Made by a program: the position numbers and the translations under genes. Under the pieces are notes generated by a model. That model was not told the DNA's origin, did no database searches, and saw nothing but the letters and a program-made list of their open reading frames with translations. A stretch of 64,000 nt of DNA from Filosporella fistucella (Eukaryota; Ascomycota; Leotiomycetes; Helotiales), in the NCBI GenBank assembly GCA_030077755.1, contig JAQJZZ010000008.1:2170001-2234000 (forward strand), written 5' to 3'. Shown here piece by piece: positions 49,749-61,628 of the stretch. Each line of letters opens with the position of its first letter. Position 1 is the first letter of the stretch.

Positions 49749-52088
49749 GGAGGGGAGTAGGGAGGGGGTGGGATCAGGGAATCTAGATGTGGAAGAGGAA
49801 CTTTGGGGACAACATTCGGTATAGAACTATTCGGAGATTTCGTTGAGGGTAGGAATGACCCCAATATTAGATGAAACAGCTGAAGGAATCTTTGAATGAA
49901 CTTGGTGACGATTCAAAGTGTATGAATGTAACATTAGCAGCTGGACACTTTACCTTGGGTGTAAGTACAAATGATGGTCGTACCGGCAATGTCACAATCT
50001 CTGAGTGACGGCATAAATGACGCACTTCACACAAATCATCACAGCTAGAACAGGGCAATAATTCCTGCAAACATGAATATCAAATTCAATTATGCAGTGC
50101 AGGTACAACAAATACAGTCCTCCAACCCTATGTATCCCATCTTCCACCAGATTCAGACCTCCCACATCTTCTTCCCCCTAATCCCTGCAGTGCCTTGTTC
50201 ACAGGTCTAAATATTCTCGCCTCATACCACTCTTTCTGCTCCTTCTCGAGCTGTTTCGTACTTTTCACTTTTCCCTGATTAGCACATTTGCAACAGCAAA
50301 TACTCTCGTGTTCCTGGCTTAGCATCGAGTAGCGTCCTCAAAACCTGGTTCCTTTCTCTATCTACTTGATGCATTGATATGAATACATACATACACAAAG
50401 CTCCAAGTATATATGAAAAGAAATAAATAAAAAAAAAGGTGAAAAGGAAGTGTGGGTTTTCTTCTGCTTCTGGTAGCGGACAAAGGTGTTTAGTCGGGCA
50501 TGCGCACACGGCTAATCTGAAGAGAGGAATAATGAAGATTATATGGTTATACCAAGGCGCATTGTTGAGCGTAACTCTATGGCATCTTAGTATTGCGATT
50601 TTGTTAAGCATATAAACCTCACGTTCGATTCATCATGGGCTTGGGGTATTCCTTCTCCCCTCTTTTGATGTTTTCGGATGATGAGTAGAGTAGTACTATA
50701 TTGAAGATGCTATATTCTTCTGTGTGAGGGATACTCAATTTCAAATTATTTGCAATGTACCGAGTGCTCTAGTCTATTTAGCTAGACCTGGCTCTAAATT
50801 TCTGATTGACATGATGCAGGATCTTAACTCTATCAAGCGGTCCCCCTTTTCAAACAAGTTAAGTTCGAGCCAAACGGGTTTTAAAGAGTTCTCGTCAAGG
50901 TTGAAATTCATTCAGCTATACTAAAATACTGAGTACTTCGCCAGGAGTACCCAAAAAAACAAGTACTTTAATATGCAGAGCTTTTGTTTGCTCTTGATCT
51001 TCCCCACCTTCTCGCCCGGGAAGGCCACCAAGTTCCACCATCTCAATCTCTCCTTCCTCCCCCATCCCTCTCTCCTCCCTCCTCTTCCCCCCTCTCTTCC
51101 TACTCTGATGTGAGATATACAAGTAAAAAATTTTTTGGCCGAGGTCCAAGGCGAAGAGAATTATCGATAAACAAAAGGATATTATAGAAGAGTAATTCGA
51201 TGTTAGATATCGGATAGTGTCAATAGAGATGCTAGATAAGACGACGAAAGCGAACTTGAGGAATAAGGATGTGGATGTAATAATATCTCGATTATTACTA
51301 ATGTTATAAATGTTGAAACGATGGTAGCAAATGGTATCGAAATCTGATAAGTGAGTGCAGCCCTTTCGTCATTGAATGAGAGACTGATTGGACTTGCCTT
51401 ACTGAGAATACTGAAAAGATAAAATTAATAATAGTCAAAGCATACAATCTCCCTCCTCCTCTTATGAGCAAAAGCAGCTCCAAACCTCCCAACAACAGAG
51501 AGACAAGGCCGAGGTTAGACTTCACCTGCCACGACAAGTCCATCTTGGTGATTTTGAAAGCCCAGGTTTCCGTCAGTCTTTTTCAAAAGTTTAAATTTGG
51601 TGTGATTTTGGGACAATTGGAAGGTCAAAATTTGTGTGGCTGTTGCTTGTACAATCAGAATGTCCAACTCCCAATTTTTGATTGTTATGATAATTCAAGC
51701 TCTAGTTACTTGTGGTACATCCAGCAACAACTATACTTCTATTGTAAAGCAAGTTAGAATGGAGGAACGTAATGTATACAGGCTGAGGGAACAAAATGGC
51801 TGCTATTCTCTTGAGAAAAGTTATGTACTTTCCAAGGCGTTACTGCTGTGAACCTGTTTCTACACTCTATATTTCATTCATTCTACAACGCTGCCTCAAA
51901 GATTCTCGATATCAGAAAGCTACATGGTAAGTTCAAACTACAGAGCAGTGTTGGCGTTCGCGTCACACTTTTTTTTCGCTAATCATTACAAGAAAATAGG
52001 CAGATGGCGAAGAAGTAGACATACAGCCACTGCATTCATTATCACAGACGTCTACCTAATCTCGAGCCATCCAATGCAGGGTAGGAAC
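49749..52088. other. Intergenic, with unresolved minus-strand coding hints
   Basis: Minus-strand frames at 50279-50611 (hydrophobic, then RERNQVLRTLLDAKPG) and 50128-50325 (KQLEKEQKEWYEARIF) look protein-like but lie in different frames, and no splice joins them cleanly. A polypyrimidine tract fills about 51020-51105. Nothing else was identified. Confidence 0.4.
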
Positions 52089-54860
52089 TCATCCAATCCA
52101 ATCTATACTAGGGGTTCGAGGATCGACCGCGCAGTCATCACATACATGAGGCTTGGAATCATTTGCTCTAAACAAACCGTCATTGCCCGATCCTCTTGCA
52201 CCAGTGATACTGCCATAAATTCCTACGCAATCGACCTTGGGAGACGGAGGACTCTTTTCCTGAAGCAAAGCTATTCGATCGAAGAATCCACTTCGTGATC
52301 TTTGAGTGGGCGTCAAAGGTCGCGGGGTCCGTTCATCTCGTCCTTCCTCCTCGGATGGACTGGGTGTCCTAGGAGCTGGGCAAATCGAAGGTGGTCTCCA
52401 TCTACTTGGTGGTGTGTCATGTTCTCCCTTGTGGATATTATCAATGGTGCGAACACGATTTACTCGTGGTGTGGAACTTTTCCGACGATCCTGAGAGTGC
52501 ACACCAATTGAGGATCCCATAGTAGATGGTGAGCCAGTACGAGCTACAGCTTTGGGATGTGTTCTGACGGTGCTCTTTCGGCGAACTTCATATTGAGGAT
52601 CAAATTCCAAACTCCTTGCAGGAGAAATTTCCGCAGATCGTACCCAGGAAGTCTGCGTTGGTTTCGGTGTTACACTCCTTGGAGGAGAGCCAGGAGCAAC
52701 ATTGGCATCCAAGCCGATATCATACAACGAACGAGAGTTCGCTAACGGAGGTGAAGTTTCAATCGCAGGAAGAGGAGAAAACCAATCACAAGTTGCCTTT
52801 CTAGGGGGAAGTGGTGGAAAAGAGACGACATCTTCCAGTGCAGCTGCAGCACCATGCAAATTTGCTTCTGAAGCAGTAGGTCGTGGATGAGGTCGCGATT
52901 TGGTGATCATTCTCTCCTTTGGAGATGAGACAGTTGAAACTAGAGGTGGTCTTGCACCAAGTCGCGATTGTGACATTTGCGGCTTCACCGTTTCCTGTGG
53001 TTGATTGTCAATTCCTTTGTAGTCTGACAAGACACGTTCATCAATTTTGCTTCTATATACCCGCGGAGTTTCATTCGAATCCGAGTCGGAAGAGGTGACA
53101 ACAACAGATATTTCATTTTGAAGGGTCTGAAGTGACCATTCGTTGATTGAGGCTCTAGCATTATTTGGATCGAATGCATTACTCTGCTGGCCTGAGTTGG
53201 GCGTTGATTGTGGCTGGGATCCATGCTTGGTGTTCATCTCTGGAGAAGATTCATCTAGTGGCGAGTTCTTTGAGTGGGGATTCGATTCATCTTCTTCGGT
53301 TATTGAGCTGGAGCTCACAGGTGTTTCCTCTCCTTTCCAAATAACTTCATGTACGCTTTTTTGAGACGGTGATCGAGATACAGTATCCTTTTTCTTCTTC
53401 ACCGGAGGTGATACTTGGAGGTGGTCCCAAGACATGGATCCTTTGCAATTGCTCTCTTCTGTATCTCCCTGACAACCATTGAAGCCTGATGCAATGCTAT
53501 GAGTTGGCAGTAAACCTTCACTGATGAAATTGGACTGACTTTGGGTCCGAGTCCCAGGTATTACTCCACTTAGAGTTTCAGGGATCTTGTGAGGATTTCG
53601 TTCAAATCTCCGTCTCAAATTTGCCTCGATAATCTCGGTGATTGTCTCAATATCTCTCTCCGTGATTAAGTACGCGGCTGAAGGACTTCTTTCATGCAAG
53701 TTGCTCTGCGAAGCAATTGGTGTGCTGCCTCCTGATGTAATATCCGAGTGGACATTCTTTGCAGTAGTATTCGATCCATCACTTGCACGTCGCAGTGTTA
53801 TGGAAGCAGGTGTCTCGACTGGTGGAACCTTGCGCTCTTTCAACTGTTCACGTACAGTGCTGACAATATCATTATCATTAGCCCCACGAGCGAAGTTGGA
53901 ACTTCTGTGGCGCTTAATGACAGATTTTGGAGCGAACACATCAATGTCATTAAGGTTCGTGGGTAACAGTGGTGAAGGTGTCGTCGTTTTTGGCGAAAGA
54001 GTCAAAGTTGGTTTGAGATGAACCTGGTGTGCTCCTATTTCAACAGAGCTCCATCTCCTTGTAAATAGCAATGGTGTAGGATCTGGTTCTGGATCATAAG
54101 GTAGACGGCCATAAGTGTCAGTGTTTCCGAATTTGGTTTGCTTTAGGTTATAGCGGCCGACGTGATCTCTGCATAATAATCTTTGTCCAGGCGGTGCTGT
54201 TGGAGCGAGTTGGCACCCAGGAAGCCGCCATAAGGAGCCACTTTCATATTTTTCTGATTTATATCTTCTATGTCTGCAACGATGTCCTCTCCGTCGGCGT
54301 CTTCGTCGTGGTATTTCGTCGTTAGGGTCTGTAGTTGCTCGTCGCAGACTTCTCCTTGTCATAGTCAAGCTTCCAGAGCTACCTCGTCGTGGTCTGTAAG
54401 GAGCCTTCTCATATATAGTCGGAAATTGAGGAGGGGTTAAAAGGCCTCCTCCTCCACTGCTGCCGCTGCAAGTGCTGAGGCCATTGCTTCTGGAATGTAG
54501 AGATCCGCCTGTTGACACACTAGGACTGAAGCACGATGGTGTAGATAGAGTGTCTGATGGCGTTGTAGTTATCATCTGACGAGGGCTTGAGCTAACCATT
54601 CGTGAAGAGAAGTAATTGCCATCTTGTCTGCTTTGAGAGTCGGCAGATGTTGGAGGGGTTCTGAGCAGTTGAGTTGGAGGTGTTGTAGCCGGTCTGACAA
54701 ATTCATTTGGGGATACAGCTCGACTTGAATTCGAGCGGGAGGTGAAGTATCCAGGTTCTGGTTTTGAATTATTCCGTCTTGAAGTCTCGGGAGGTGAGGG
54801 AGTGAAGGATGTAGGAGGGTTTATATGAGGGACAGGATGATTTTGTTGTCGAGAGGTCAT
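52089..54860 (-). CDS. Serine/proline-rich protein of unknown function, 923 residues
   Basis: A single open frame starting at an ATG (MTSRQQNHP). The whole chain is Ser/Thr/Pro-rich and mostly disordered. It has a poly-Arg cluster followed by GHRCRHRRYKS near residue 190, many SP/TP sites open to proline-directed kinases, and one ordered-looking helix, LITERDIETITEIIEANLRRRF, in the middle. A short segment SLWRLPGCQLAPTAPPG and the C-terminal CDDCAVDPRTPSIDW look conserved rather than random, and the two Cys pairs could bind a metal. I recognise no family. The length of the frame and the biased codon pattern support a real gene. It may be a scaffold or regulatory protein, but function is unknown. 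Confidence 0.75.
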   Translation of the reverse strand: MTSRQQNHPVPHINPPTSFTPSPPETSRRNNSKPEPGYFTSRSNSSRAVSPNEFVRPATTPPTQLLRTPPTSADSQSRQDGNYFSSRMVSSSPRQMITTTPSDTLSTPSCFSPSVSTGGSLHSRSNGLSTCSGSSGGGGLLTPPQFPTIYEKAPYRPRRGSSGSLTMTRRSLRRATTDPNDEIPRRRRRRRGHRCRHRRYKSEKYESGSLWRLPGCQLAPTAPPGQRLLCRDHVGRYNLKQTKFGNTDTYGRLPYDPEPDPTPLLFTRRWSSVEIGAHQVHLKPTLTLSPKTTTPSPLLPTNLNDIDVFAPKSVIKRHRSSNFARGANDNDIVSTVREQLKERKVPPVETPASITLRRASDGSNTTAKNVHSDITSGGSTPIASQSNLHERSPSAAYLITERDIETITEIIEANLRRRFERNPHKIPETLSGVIPGTRTQSQSNFISEGLLPTHSIASGFNGCQGDTEESNCKGSMSWDHLQVSPPVKKKKDTVSRSPSQKSVHEVIWKGEETPVSSSSITEEDESNPHSKNSPLDESSPEMNTKHGSQPQSTPNSGQQSNAFDPNNARASINEWSLQTLQNEISVVVTSSDSDSNETPRVYRSKIDERVLSDYKGIDNQPQETVKPQMSQSRLGARPPLVSTVSSPKERMITKSRPHPRPTASEANLHGAAAALEDVVSFPPLPPRKATCDWFSPLPAIETSPPLANSRSLYDIGLDANVAPGSPPRSVTPKPTQTSWVRSAEISPARSLEFDPQYEVRRKSTVRTHPKAVARTGSPSTMGSSIGVHSQDRRKSSTPRVNRVRTIDNIHKGEHDTPPSRWRPPSICPAPRTPSPSEEEGRDERTPRPLTPTQRSRSGFFDRIALLQEKSPPSPKVDCVGIYGSITGARGSGNDGLFRANDSKPHVCDDCAVDPRTPSIDWIG

Positions 54861-56905
54861 TTTGGGAAAACATAGGTCATAGGAGGGAGTGTAAGATAAA
54901 GATACTCCGAGTCACGCTCGGTCTAAATGAATGTGTATAAAGATATTGAAAGTGATGAGAAACAATTGTTCTAGCAAGGTAGAGTATCTCATGAGGAAGG
55001 AGCGACCCAGCTGATGATAACCTAACCACGCCGAGGAAACAAAATATCAGTAATAAGGAACATCTGATGGGGTAGAATATTGAGAGGAATGTGTCTATGA
55101 TAATTTGGAGGAGAGTTACTAACGTTTATTAGTTCTTGGATGTGATGTTTACAATAATTGTTGCGTGTGGTCAGATGACCTTGTTTGGTCTAAAAATGAA
55201 CACAGCATGAACTGGAATGATAATAGGAATCGAACCTCAACAGCCTCTTCGTAGATTACAATCTCAAGGACCTAATCACTCGCTATCAAAACAACTTGGA
55301 GAACGTTCTATACAAGCAAGTACCGATGGGAGTGAGTTTTCCCTCGATTCAACGAGATTTGAAGATAGAGTATTACCCATCGCTGTTCCCTTCCGACTCT
55401 CACACCTATCTCTCCTCCCCTCCCCCCTCATGTCACCTCTCTATCTTTTTAACTCTCGTCGACTGTCGGATCTCAGATTTTAGCTCTCCATCCCAACCCA
55501 AACCTTAACCGCTATAGAACAAAAGACCCCATTAGCTCGATGTTATTCCTATTATTATTGAAAGTGACAACACCCAGTTTATCCCCGCCTGTGTTGAGCA
55601 AAGTTCTGAGGAAATTTTACGATATATGCTGAGCGTCAAACCTCAGAGGAAGGATTTAGAGATCGGACCAATCGACGAGAGTTGAAAACGGCGGCGACAA
55701 TCATAAATCCTGACGGTAGTTGAATTAGTTGACAGTAAAAGGAGTTGACGGTAGTTATATTAAGAGATTTAAGGTAGAGGTCTCTATGCTCAAGAGCAGT
55801 GGTTTAATGGTTATCAGATGAGGGAGATGATATGCTGTAAGCAGACAACGACTCTTGATCTCCGGCAACCATAGCAAATTTTGAACTGCGTGAAGCTCGG
55901 TGACACATCTCGAGGGTTTAAGATAGCCTTCTATAAGAGAAACGAGGAGCGAAGAGGAGTGGAACCCAAGCTTTGATAGCAAAATCGAACTCGATTTTCC
56001 TGAGTCTATGGGTGAAGACAAACATGTAGCGTGAATTTGAACAGCCGGGCAACGTTCAGGGTGAGCCCAGCGAAGGTCAAGAGTTGGAAATTGTGCTTTT
56101 TGACTTAGGTAAAGTTACAACCATACCCAAAGATTGATAGCCCACATATCAAGAGTAACTTGAATTTGAGATTCCTAAGGTCCGTATCTTAGTGTATAAA
56201 AGATCCTCCCTTTCATCAACAAAGCCCCTCCCTATTCACCAGCCTTCGTCTACTCACTCAAACTCCAAACCCAAATTCAGTTCCAATCCCCCCTCTACCA
56301 CTCATCCACCCCACCTTCACACTTTCTCACAGTCTTGCCAAATCATAAATACCACCCACCTCACCTCTCCTTCTCTTCACATCAACAGAAGAGCATGATC
56401 CAACCTTCCGTGCAGAGGGCTCGTGGTGAGATTGCGTAAACGGATTGACTTCTCGACCAAGATGGCCCTGACAAGGGAAAATTTGAATGAGACCTGGGAA
56501 TTGGAAATATGAAAGGGTATTTGTCCATTGTACTTATAGATATGAGATTTCCTGGATTTCTGACTGTGAGAGTGACAGTAAGAGAAAGTGACAAAGGTTG
56601 AAGTTGATGGAGGATAAAGTTGACGACAGTAGGAATCAGGAATAGGATAGAAGCTTGCGACCAAAAGGATACTTAACCTTAGAAGGACACTGGAATGTTG
56701 ATATTCTACGGACACTAATTGTAAGTATTCCCCTCTCCTTAAAAAGACTTAAATGTCCGAACACTTTCGCATTCTTCAATCCCAGACTTGCAAGTGCATA
56801 ATTCATCACTTGATGGATCTACGCAAAAGATAAACTAGATCATTGACCCTGCCTTGTTCAAAGCAGCTAATACAATCTACCTACTTCAACTATCCGCTTA
56901 TAAAT
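54861..56905. other. Intergenic
   Basis: Promoter of the serine-rich gene on the left, then AT-rich and CT-rich sequence (55390-55450, 56200-56380). A tRNA-like word at 55228-55290 does not fold fully. No gene supported. Confidence 0.5.
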
Positions 56906-58104
56906 CTAATCACCATCCAAAACCCTCCCTTCCTCCCTCTCCCCAAAAACAAAAACCTCAATCCTCTCCTCCTCACCTCCAAGCACAGGCAACCTCAAAC
57001 TCTCTTTCTCCCTAATCTCCCATCCACTCTCCCTCATCAAGTCAAAAAACACCATCTCGCTCTCATGTCTTACTTTCATCGCCAAACAGACCAATACATC
57101 CTTATTCATCTCCCTGATCTTGCGCAACGTAGATACGAGATCAGGTACGACGTCAGGGTTATAGGTACAGTCTGCAATGAGGACGAGATTGAAAGATGTG
57201 GACTTTATGGAAGGAGGGAGAGGTAGAGACCAGTCTAGAATGAGGTGGGAGATCTTCTGAGTTTCAAATTTGGGAGGAGGTAGGAGAGAGATGTTGTGAG
57301 TGAGTATTTCGGTAGCTTCTTCTAGATCTGTGAGGGTGATATTGTTGATAGCCTCGTTGTGAAATTGGGAGAGGGTTAGGCCTGCTATGCCGCATCCGGA
57401 GCCTAGTTCTAGTATATTGAGCTGTTGGCTAGAATCCTGCAGAAGAGAGGAAAGAGCTGGTAAATCCGGGACAGATATAGAAGGGTCGTATGGTTCCGGA
57501 TTAGAGAGATGAGCTAGGTATGCTGATAATACCAAACCTGCGTCCCTACATAGTTGGTCAGTCCAGGAAAGGAGGGACATACCTAGGCTACGGACCAAAT
57601 ATGTCTCGCGATACTCTCGCCAGTTTCCTCCCAGATATGTACTTTGATCCTCTCTTCATCAACCCTTAAGTCCCCTTCAAGAACTCGTTCTGCCATCCCT
57701 GTCGCTTTACCTGTCTTGTGGATAAGCATACTCCGTACAGCCATAACGCCTCCCTCTTGTCCTTCTTTGTTACCCAGCAAGATATCTTCGAATCGCTCAA
57801 CACTATAAGTCTTCTCCTTTGGTCGAATATACATCCTCACATCCCCTTTATATCCCCTCGGCAGTGGAACTACAACCTCCAGTCCCCTCACCCCATCTCT
57901 ACCTCTCCACAAACATTCCACTCCCTTCCCCGTCCAAAGGGCATTCCTCCCATTCCCATCCTCCACACAAACCACAACACCGATATTCTCAAGCAAGAAA
58001 GCTTCTCCAAGATCGGTTGTAATTGTGATTTTCGCATTCAGCTTCGCCTCGCCATTGGGAGCCTGCACAAGCCGAGGCGATTTCAAAAAACGTATGTAAT
58101 GCAT
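56906..58104 (-). CDS. METTL21/Methyltransf_16-type protein methyltransferase
   Basis: Exons 58104-57596 and 57545-56906 encode 382 residues. The N-terminal 165 residues (MHYIRFLKSPRL, then a beta-rich DLGEAFLLENIGVVV region) precede the methyltransferase, as in several fungal members. The S-adenosylmethionine site is LNILELGSGCGIAGL, with LTDLEEA as the acidic post-I motif, LDWSL, and ADCTYN as the DxxY-type motif. Such enzymes usually methylate lysines of elongation factors or chaperones. The intron is needed to join RHIW to DAGLVLSAYLAHL. Its donor is GTCCGT and its acceptor TGTAG, with a CTGAC branch point. A nearby GTATGT cannot be the donor because a TAG stop comes before it. The first in-frame ATG is 58104. 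The substrate is unknown. Confidence 0.87.
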
Positions 58105-58851
58105 CGTAGCTAAGCCAGCCTGGCAGATAGGATCGCACTCGAAGTAGGTAAGTGGAAGTCGAGATCGGAGCGGAGAGGAGGTGGAGCGGAACCCTATCAG
58201 AGCCCAGAGCCTCAATCTCTCTATCTGCCTGCAGCAGATGAGGTTCAGCCTCACGTACTCGGTGTCCCTCACTCAGCCCAACAAGGCGATGCAGGTGCCC
58301 AATCCGCAGCCTCAATCTCACAATTCTAGGAATCGCCCCCAAATCTCTTCCTACGCGCCAGCCTCGCACACAGACTTCGTCACAATAACCTCCCCTATCC
58401 CTAACCCTACCTTATCGTGATGGGATTCCTTCCGTCTCTTCCTCCCGCTGATCTGATATCTTTAAGCGCTGCGCTTCTGCCGTATCACACACAGGTCAGC
58501 CCTAACTCGACGTTTACCCTCCAATAGTAACGCCCTCCCATGCGCAGCGTTGTAAACAAGGAACTGTACTGTACATACCAACAAGAAGATAAAAATACAC
58601 TTAATCAATAAACCTACTATAAAATAGAATCCGCGATATTGATTTGCATACCAAGGTACATGCAAGGTAAATCTGCGCACCCTCCACGAGGTAAAGATAG
58701 ATACCTATTTCAGATTTGGATTTCCGATGTAGGTAAGATGCTGTAGCGAGAAAAGCGAGAAATTTATGCAGTCTGCACTATTTTAAGCACAATCATAATG
58801 TTACCATCCATGGTTATGCTGTCAGCACCCGAACCCTAACCCCTCCACCCT

Positions 58852-58870
58852 CCCCCCCCCCCCCCCCCCC
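58852..58870. repeat. Poly-C tract of 19 bases
   Basis: An uninterrupted run of 19 C on the plus strand, preceded by C-rich sequence that includes CCCTAACCCC (about 58832-58843). Its exact length may be affected by sequencing or assembly. Confidence 0.9.
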
Positions 58871-59690
58871 ATTTTCTCCATTGCGACGACTGATGACCCA
58901 AGCCCCACTTCTGCACCAGTGAGAAGTCTACGAAAGCGATTGCCTTGAGTGTATACGGATTGACTTGCTTTGATACGTACTTCCCGAGAAAATCATGATT
59001 CTCGTTTATGTACACAGCTTTGTACTGACATTCAGCATTCAGCCAAGGTACCTAGACAGGCTCTCTGGTGCCCTCCGAGCATGCTATCCCTTCCTGCCGG
59101 CATACCAGCGAACACAGCACTGAATCCCAACACCACAACTGAGCCTCAAAAAAGCAATTTTCCATGCATCGGCACAGCAAAACGTGGACGATTCCATCGT
59201 TCCCACCAAAATAACTCTATGTCCGGTAATCTCCCTAACTGGTTCCTTACCGAGAGGTGTAATTCGACCATGTGCTCACTGCCACAATCAACCATCTCAG
59301 TTCTCTGTCAGCATTAGAGTACAGTACCGTAGCGTCGCTCGAGTAGTCTGCAGCAAGCGCATCGAATGTTCTAACCCTTCTACACCGGCCGGCGTTTCCG
59401 TGCCCGAGGGAATCTGGAATCTAGAAGTGGTATGGAAGAGTATCAAGTGTGGTATGGGAGACAGATGCACCGAGCTGACTGATGATGCAGGACTCTGTCA
59501 TCTCAGATACAGATAGGTATTATTATCACTCATGATTTATCACTTGTATTAAAACTCTTATTTCGAGACCTTGTATTAATCATGACATCATAACGCCATT
59601 TTTCAAATCGGATTTCCAGCCATTTCTATCTTATCGGTTACATAATCTATCTTCCCTGGCCCTGGTACTGTATCGTCATTTCTTCTCCTG

Positions 59691-59718
59691 TATCACTATC
59701 ACTATCACTATCACTATC
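59691..59718. repeat. Hexanucleotide microsatellite (TATCAC)n
   Basis: Four full TATCAC units plus TATC. Read on the minus strand in one frame it encodes alternating Asp-Ser. Confidence 0.92.
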
Positions 59719-59871
59719 GATAACCCGTCGTATCATATTCTTGCTCGCAGGCTTGAGCTCAAAGTGACGGAAGTGGAGGTAGGTGGGTACAAACCTCCAT
59801 ACCACCAACTCCACCAGCTCCCCAACCCCAAAAGTCAAGCCTGGGCGCCCAAAACCATCGGTGACAACCAA

Positions 59872-59953
59872 CCTGACCTACCTGACCTACCTCTTCCTCC
59901 CTTCCCTCTACACAAACCTTCGCTTTACACAAACCTTCCCATTCCCATTCCCA
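59872..59953. repeat. Minisatellite cluster
   Basis: CCTGACCTA is repeated twice at 59872-59892, and TTCCCA three times at 59936-59953, in a C/T-rich context. Confidence 0.75.
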
Positions 59954-60785
59954 TCCCCATAAACCCAAATGATGCCCAACATACCATTTCTCCTCTACAC
60001 CTGCAGCCCTCCCAGGCCATTTAATGAAAGAGGGTGTCCACCCTCAACCCAAAAATTCAATTGGTCTCGCCCATCCATCACACCAAGCAAAAGGCCAACG
60101 CAATGACCCTTCTAACCCCTCACCCACACCTCACTCTCAACGCATAAACGACTCTCATACGCGCTTTAAGCGGGAGACCATCTTGCCGACCGACCTGCCT
60201 CGCCGGCCCTCCACCTCAGCTAGACCGTGTGCTTCGACCCTGAGGCGTGCAGTAACTTTCCAGTGCTCTGATACCTTTAACGAGTAAGTGTAAGGGACTG
60301 ACCGAGATGGGATGATGAAGAGAGGGGATTAGGTTCATGTTTTGCGTTCGCGTTTGCGTTTGCATTGCATGGGTAGCGTATAGAAAACTAATTTAGAGAA
60401 ATTTTCACGAGTCAGACTGGCTATGGTGGGCAGGTAGGTAAGATAGGAGGGCATGTAAGGGGTAGGTACAGTAGGGAATCTAAGTAATAGATTGTATATT
60501 CGCGAAACAGACAGAGAGATAATGACCAGGAAAAGCATGTTAGGGTTCCTTTCCCCTTACGACGCGATACAACACATTGTATTAAAATTGAAGAAAATAA
60601 TAAACCCCCAAGTAATAATAAAATACCCACTCACCTCAACTCCCTACCTAAGGTATTATTTCATGAAATAGACTCCAAGCCTCGCCCACCTGAAAAGCAA
60701 AACCCCGTTGGTGAGTAACAGTAATAAGATCATATATTGAACTTTCGGGTGCTAGAACGAAAAAGAAAGCAATTCACTCTCCCAA

Positions 60786-60804
60786 ACCGTACCGTACCGT
60801 ACCG
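60786..60804. repeat. Pentanucleotide microsatellite (ACCGT)n
   Basis: Three ACCGT units followed by ACCG. Confidence 0.85.
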
Positions 60805-61628
60805 GATAAGAGATACGTATACCAAAATAAACACTCGAGAGGTCTCAAAGTAATCCCCCACCCACGTTAAATCACCTATGAATCTCAGTCCCAATCTCGG
60901 TATGTATCATATTAAACTGAGCCTCAAATAACCAACTCATCTGGATCCAAGTCACAAGTCTCATGTCACATTTCAAAAGTATTGGAAACATGCATGTAAA
61001 GTTTTTGAATGATATTTCATTCTCTCAGAAAATAATAGAGTCAAAGAAGGGGTATCTCAAGACCAAAGCAAACATGGGACAAATCATACGCCAGCAGGCT
61101 CCTTTTCCTCCATTGTCTCTGTTCCAAAGTCCAGTCCAGTCCCAACTGCCTGCCCCGATGGTAAAAAAAATAGATACTACTATTACAATTCGTTGCGAAC
61201 CAAGCGCAATCCTCTCTGCGAAAAACCAGTCTTTCCTCCCGAAAGCAAAAATGTAAAAATGTTGCGCAAAATGCTAGAGTCCAAAATTCCACGTAAGCTT
61301 GCGCTTCAACCAAAACCAAACTTTTCCCGTGTAGATATATCCCGGTAAATGCATGTCATCATCCCCTCCTTCCCTTCATATCCGGGTTGCCCCCAACTAT
61401 AATAGATCCATCTGTCATGTCTCTCTTTCCATGTCAATCCACCCCATCGTATTCGTACAAAATATGAAGCTACCGCCAGAAAGCTGAAAACCGTGATGCC
61501 GAGCGGATATATTCGATGGTGAAAAGCGACAATAGCCAAAATCTGTGGGGTTCAAAGAACCCAGGCTGTAAAACTCCCCCTTTCTCCCCTTTATATGTAT
61601 GTATATGTTTTTGTTGAATTCGAAGATT

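Larger units (their letters stand above)
58105..61628. other. Intergenic, 3.5 kb, rich in simple repeats
   Basis: Holds the methyltransferase promoter and the 3' side of the gp1-like gene. A poly-C run, several micro- and minisatellites and many short frames are present. None of the frames (58970-59516, 59764-60287) shows domain content. Confidence 0.45.

Noticed and set aside
51304..51543. Minus-strand frame starting MDLSWQVKSNLGL with a hydrophobic segment
   Set aside because: It has an ATG and a TM-like stretch, but no partner exon or family. Support is too weak for a feature.
55225..55295. tRNA-like sequence on the minus strand (GGTTCGATTCC T-loop word)
   Set aside because: The T stem has a mismatch, the acceptor stem pairs over only about five bases, and no anticodon stem-loop of normal size can be placed.
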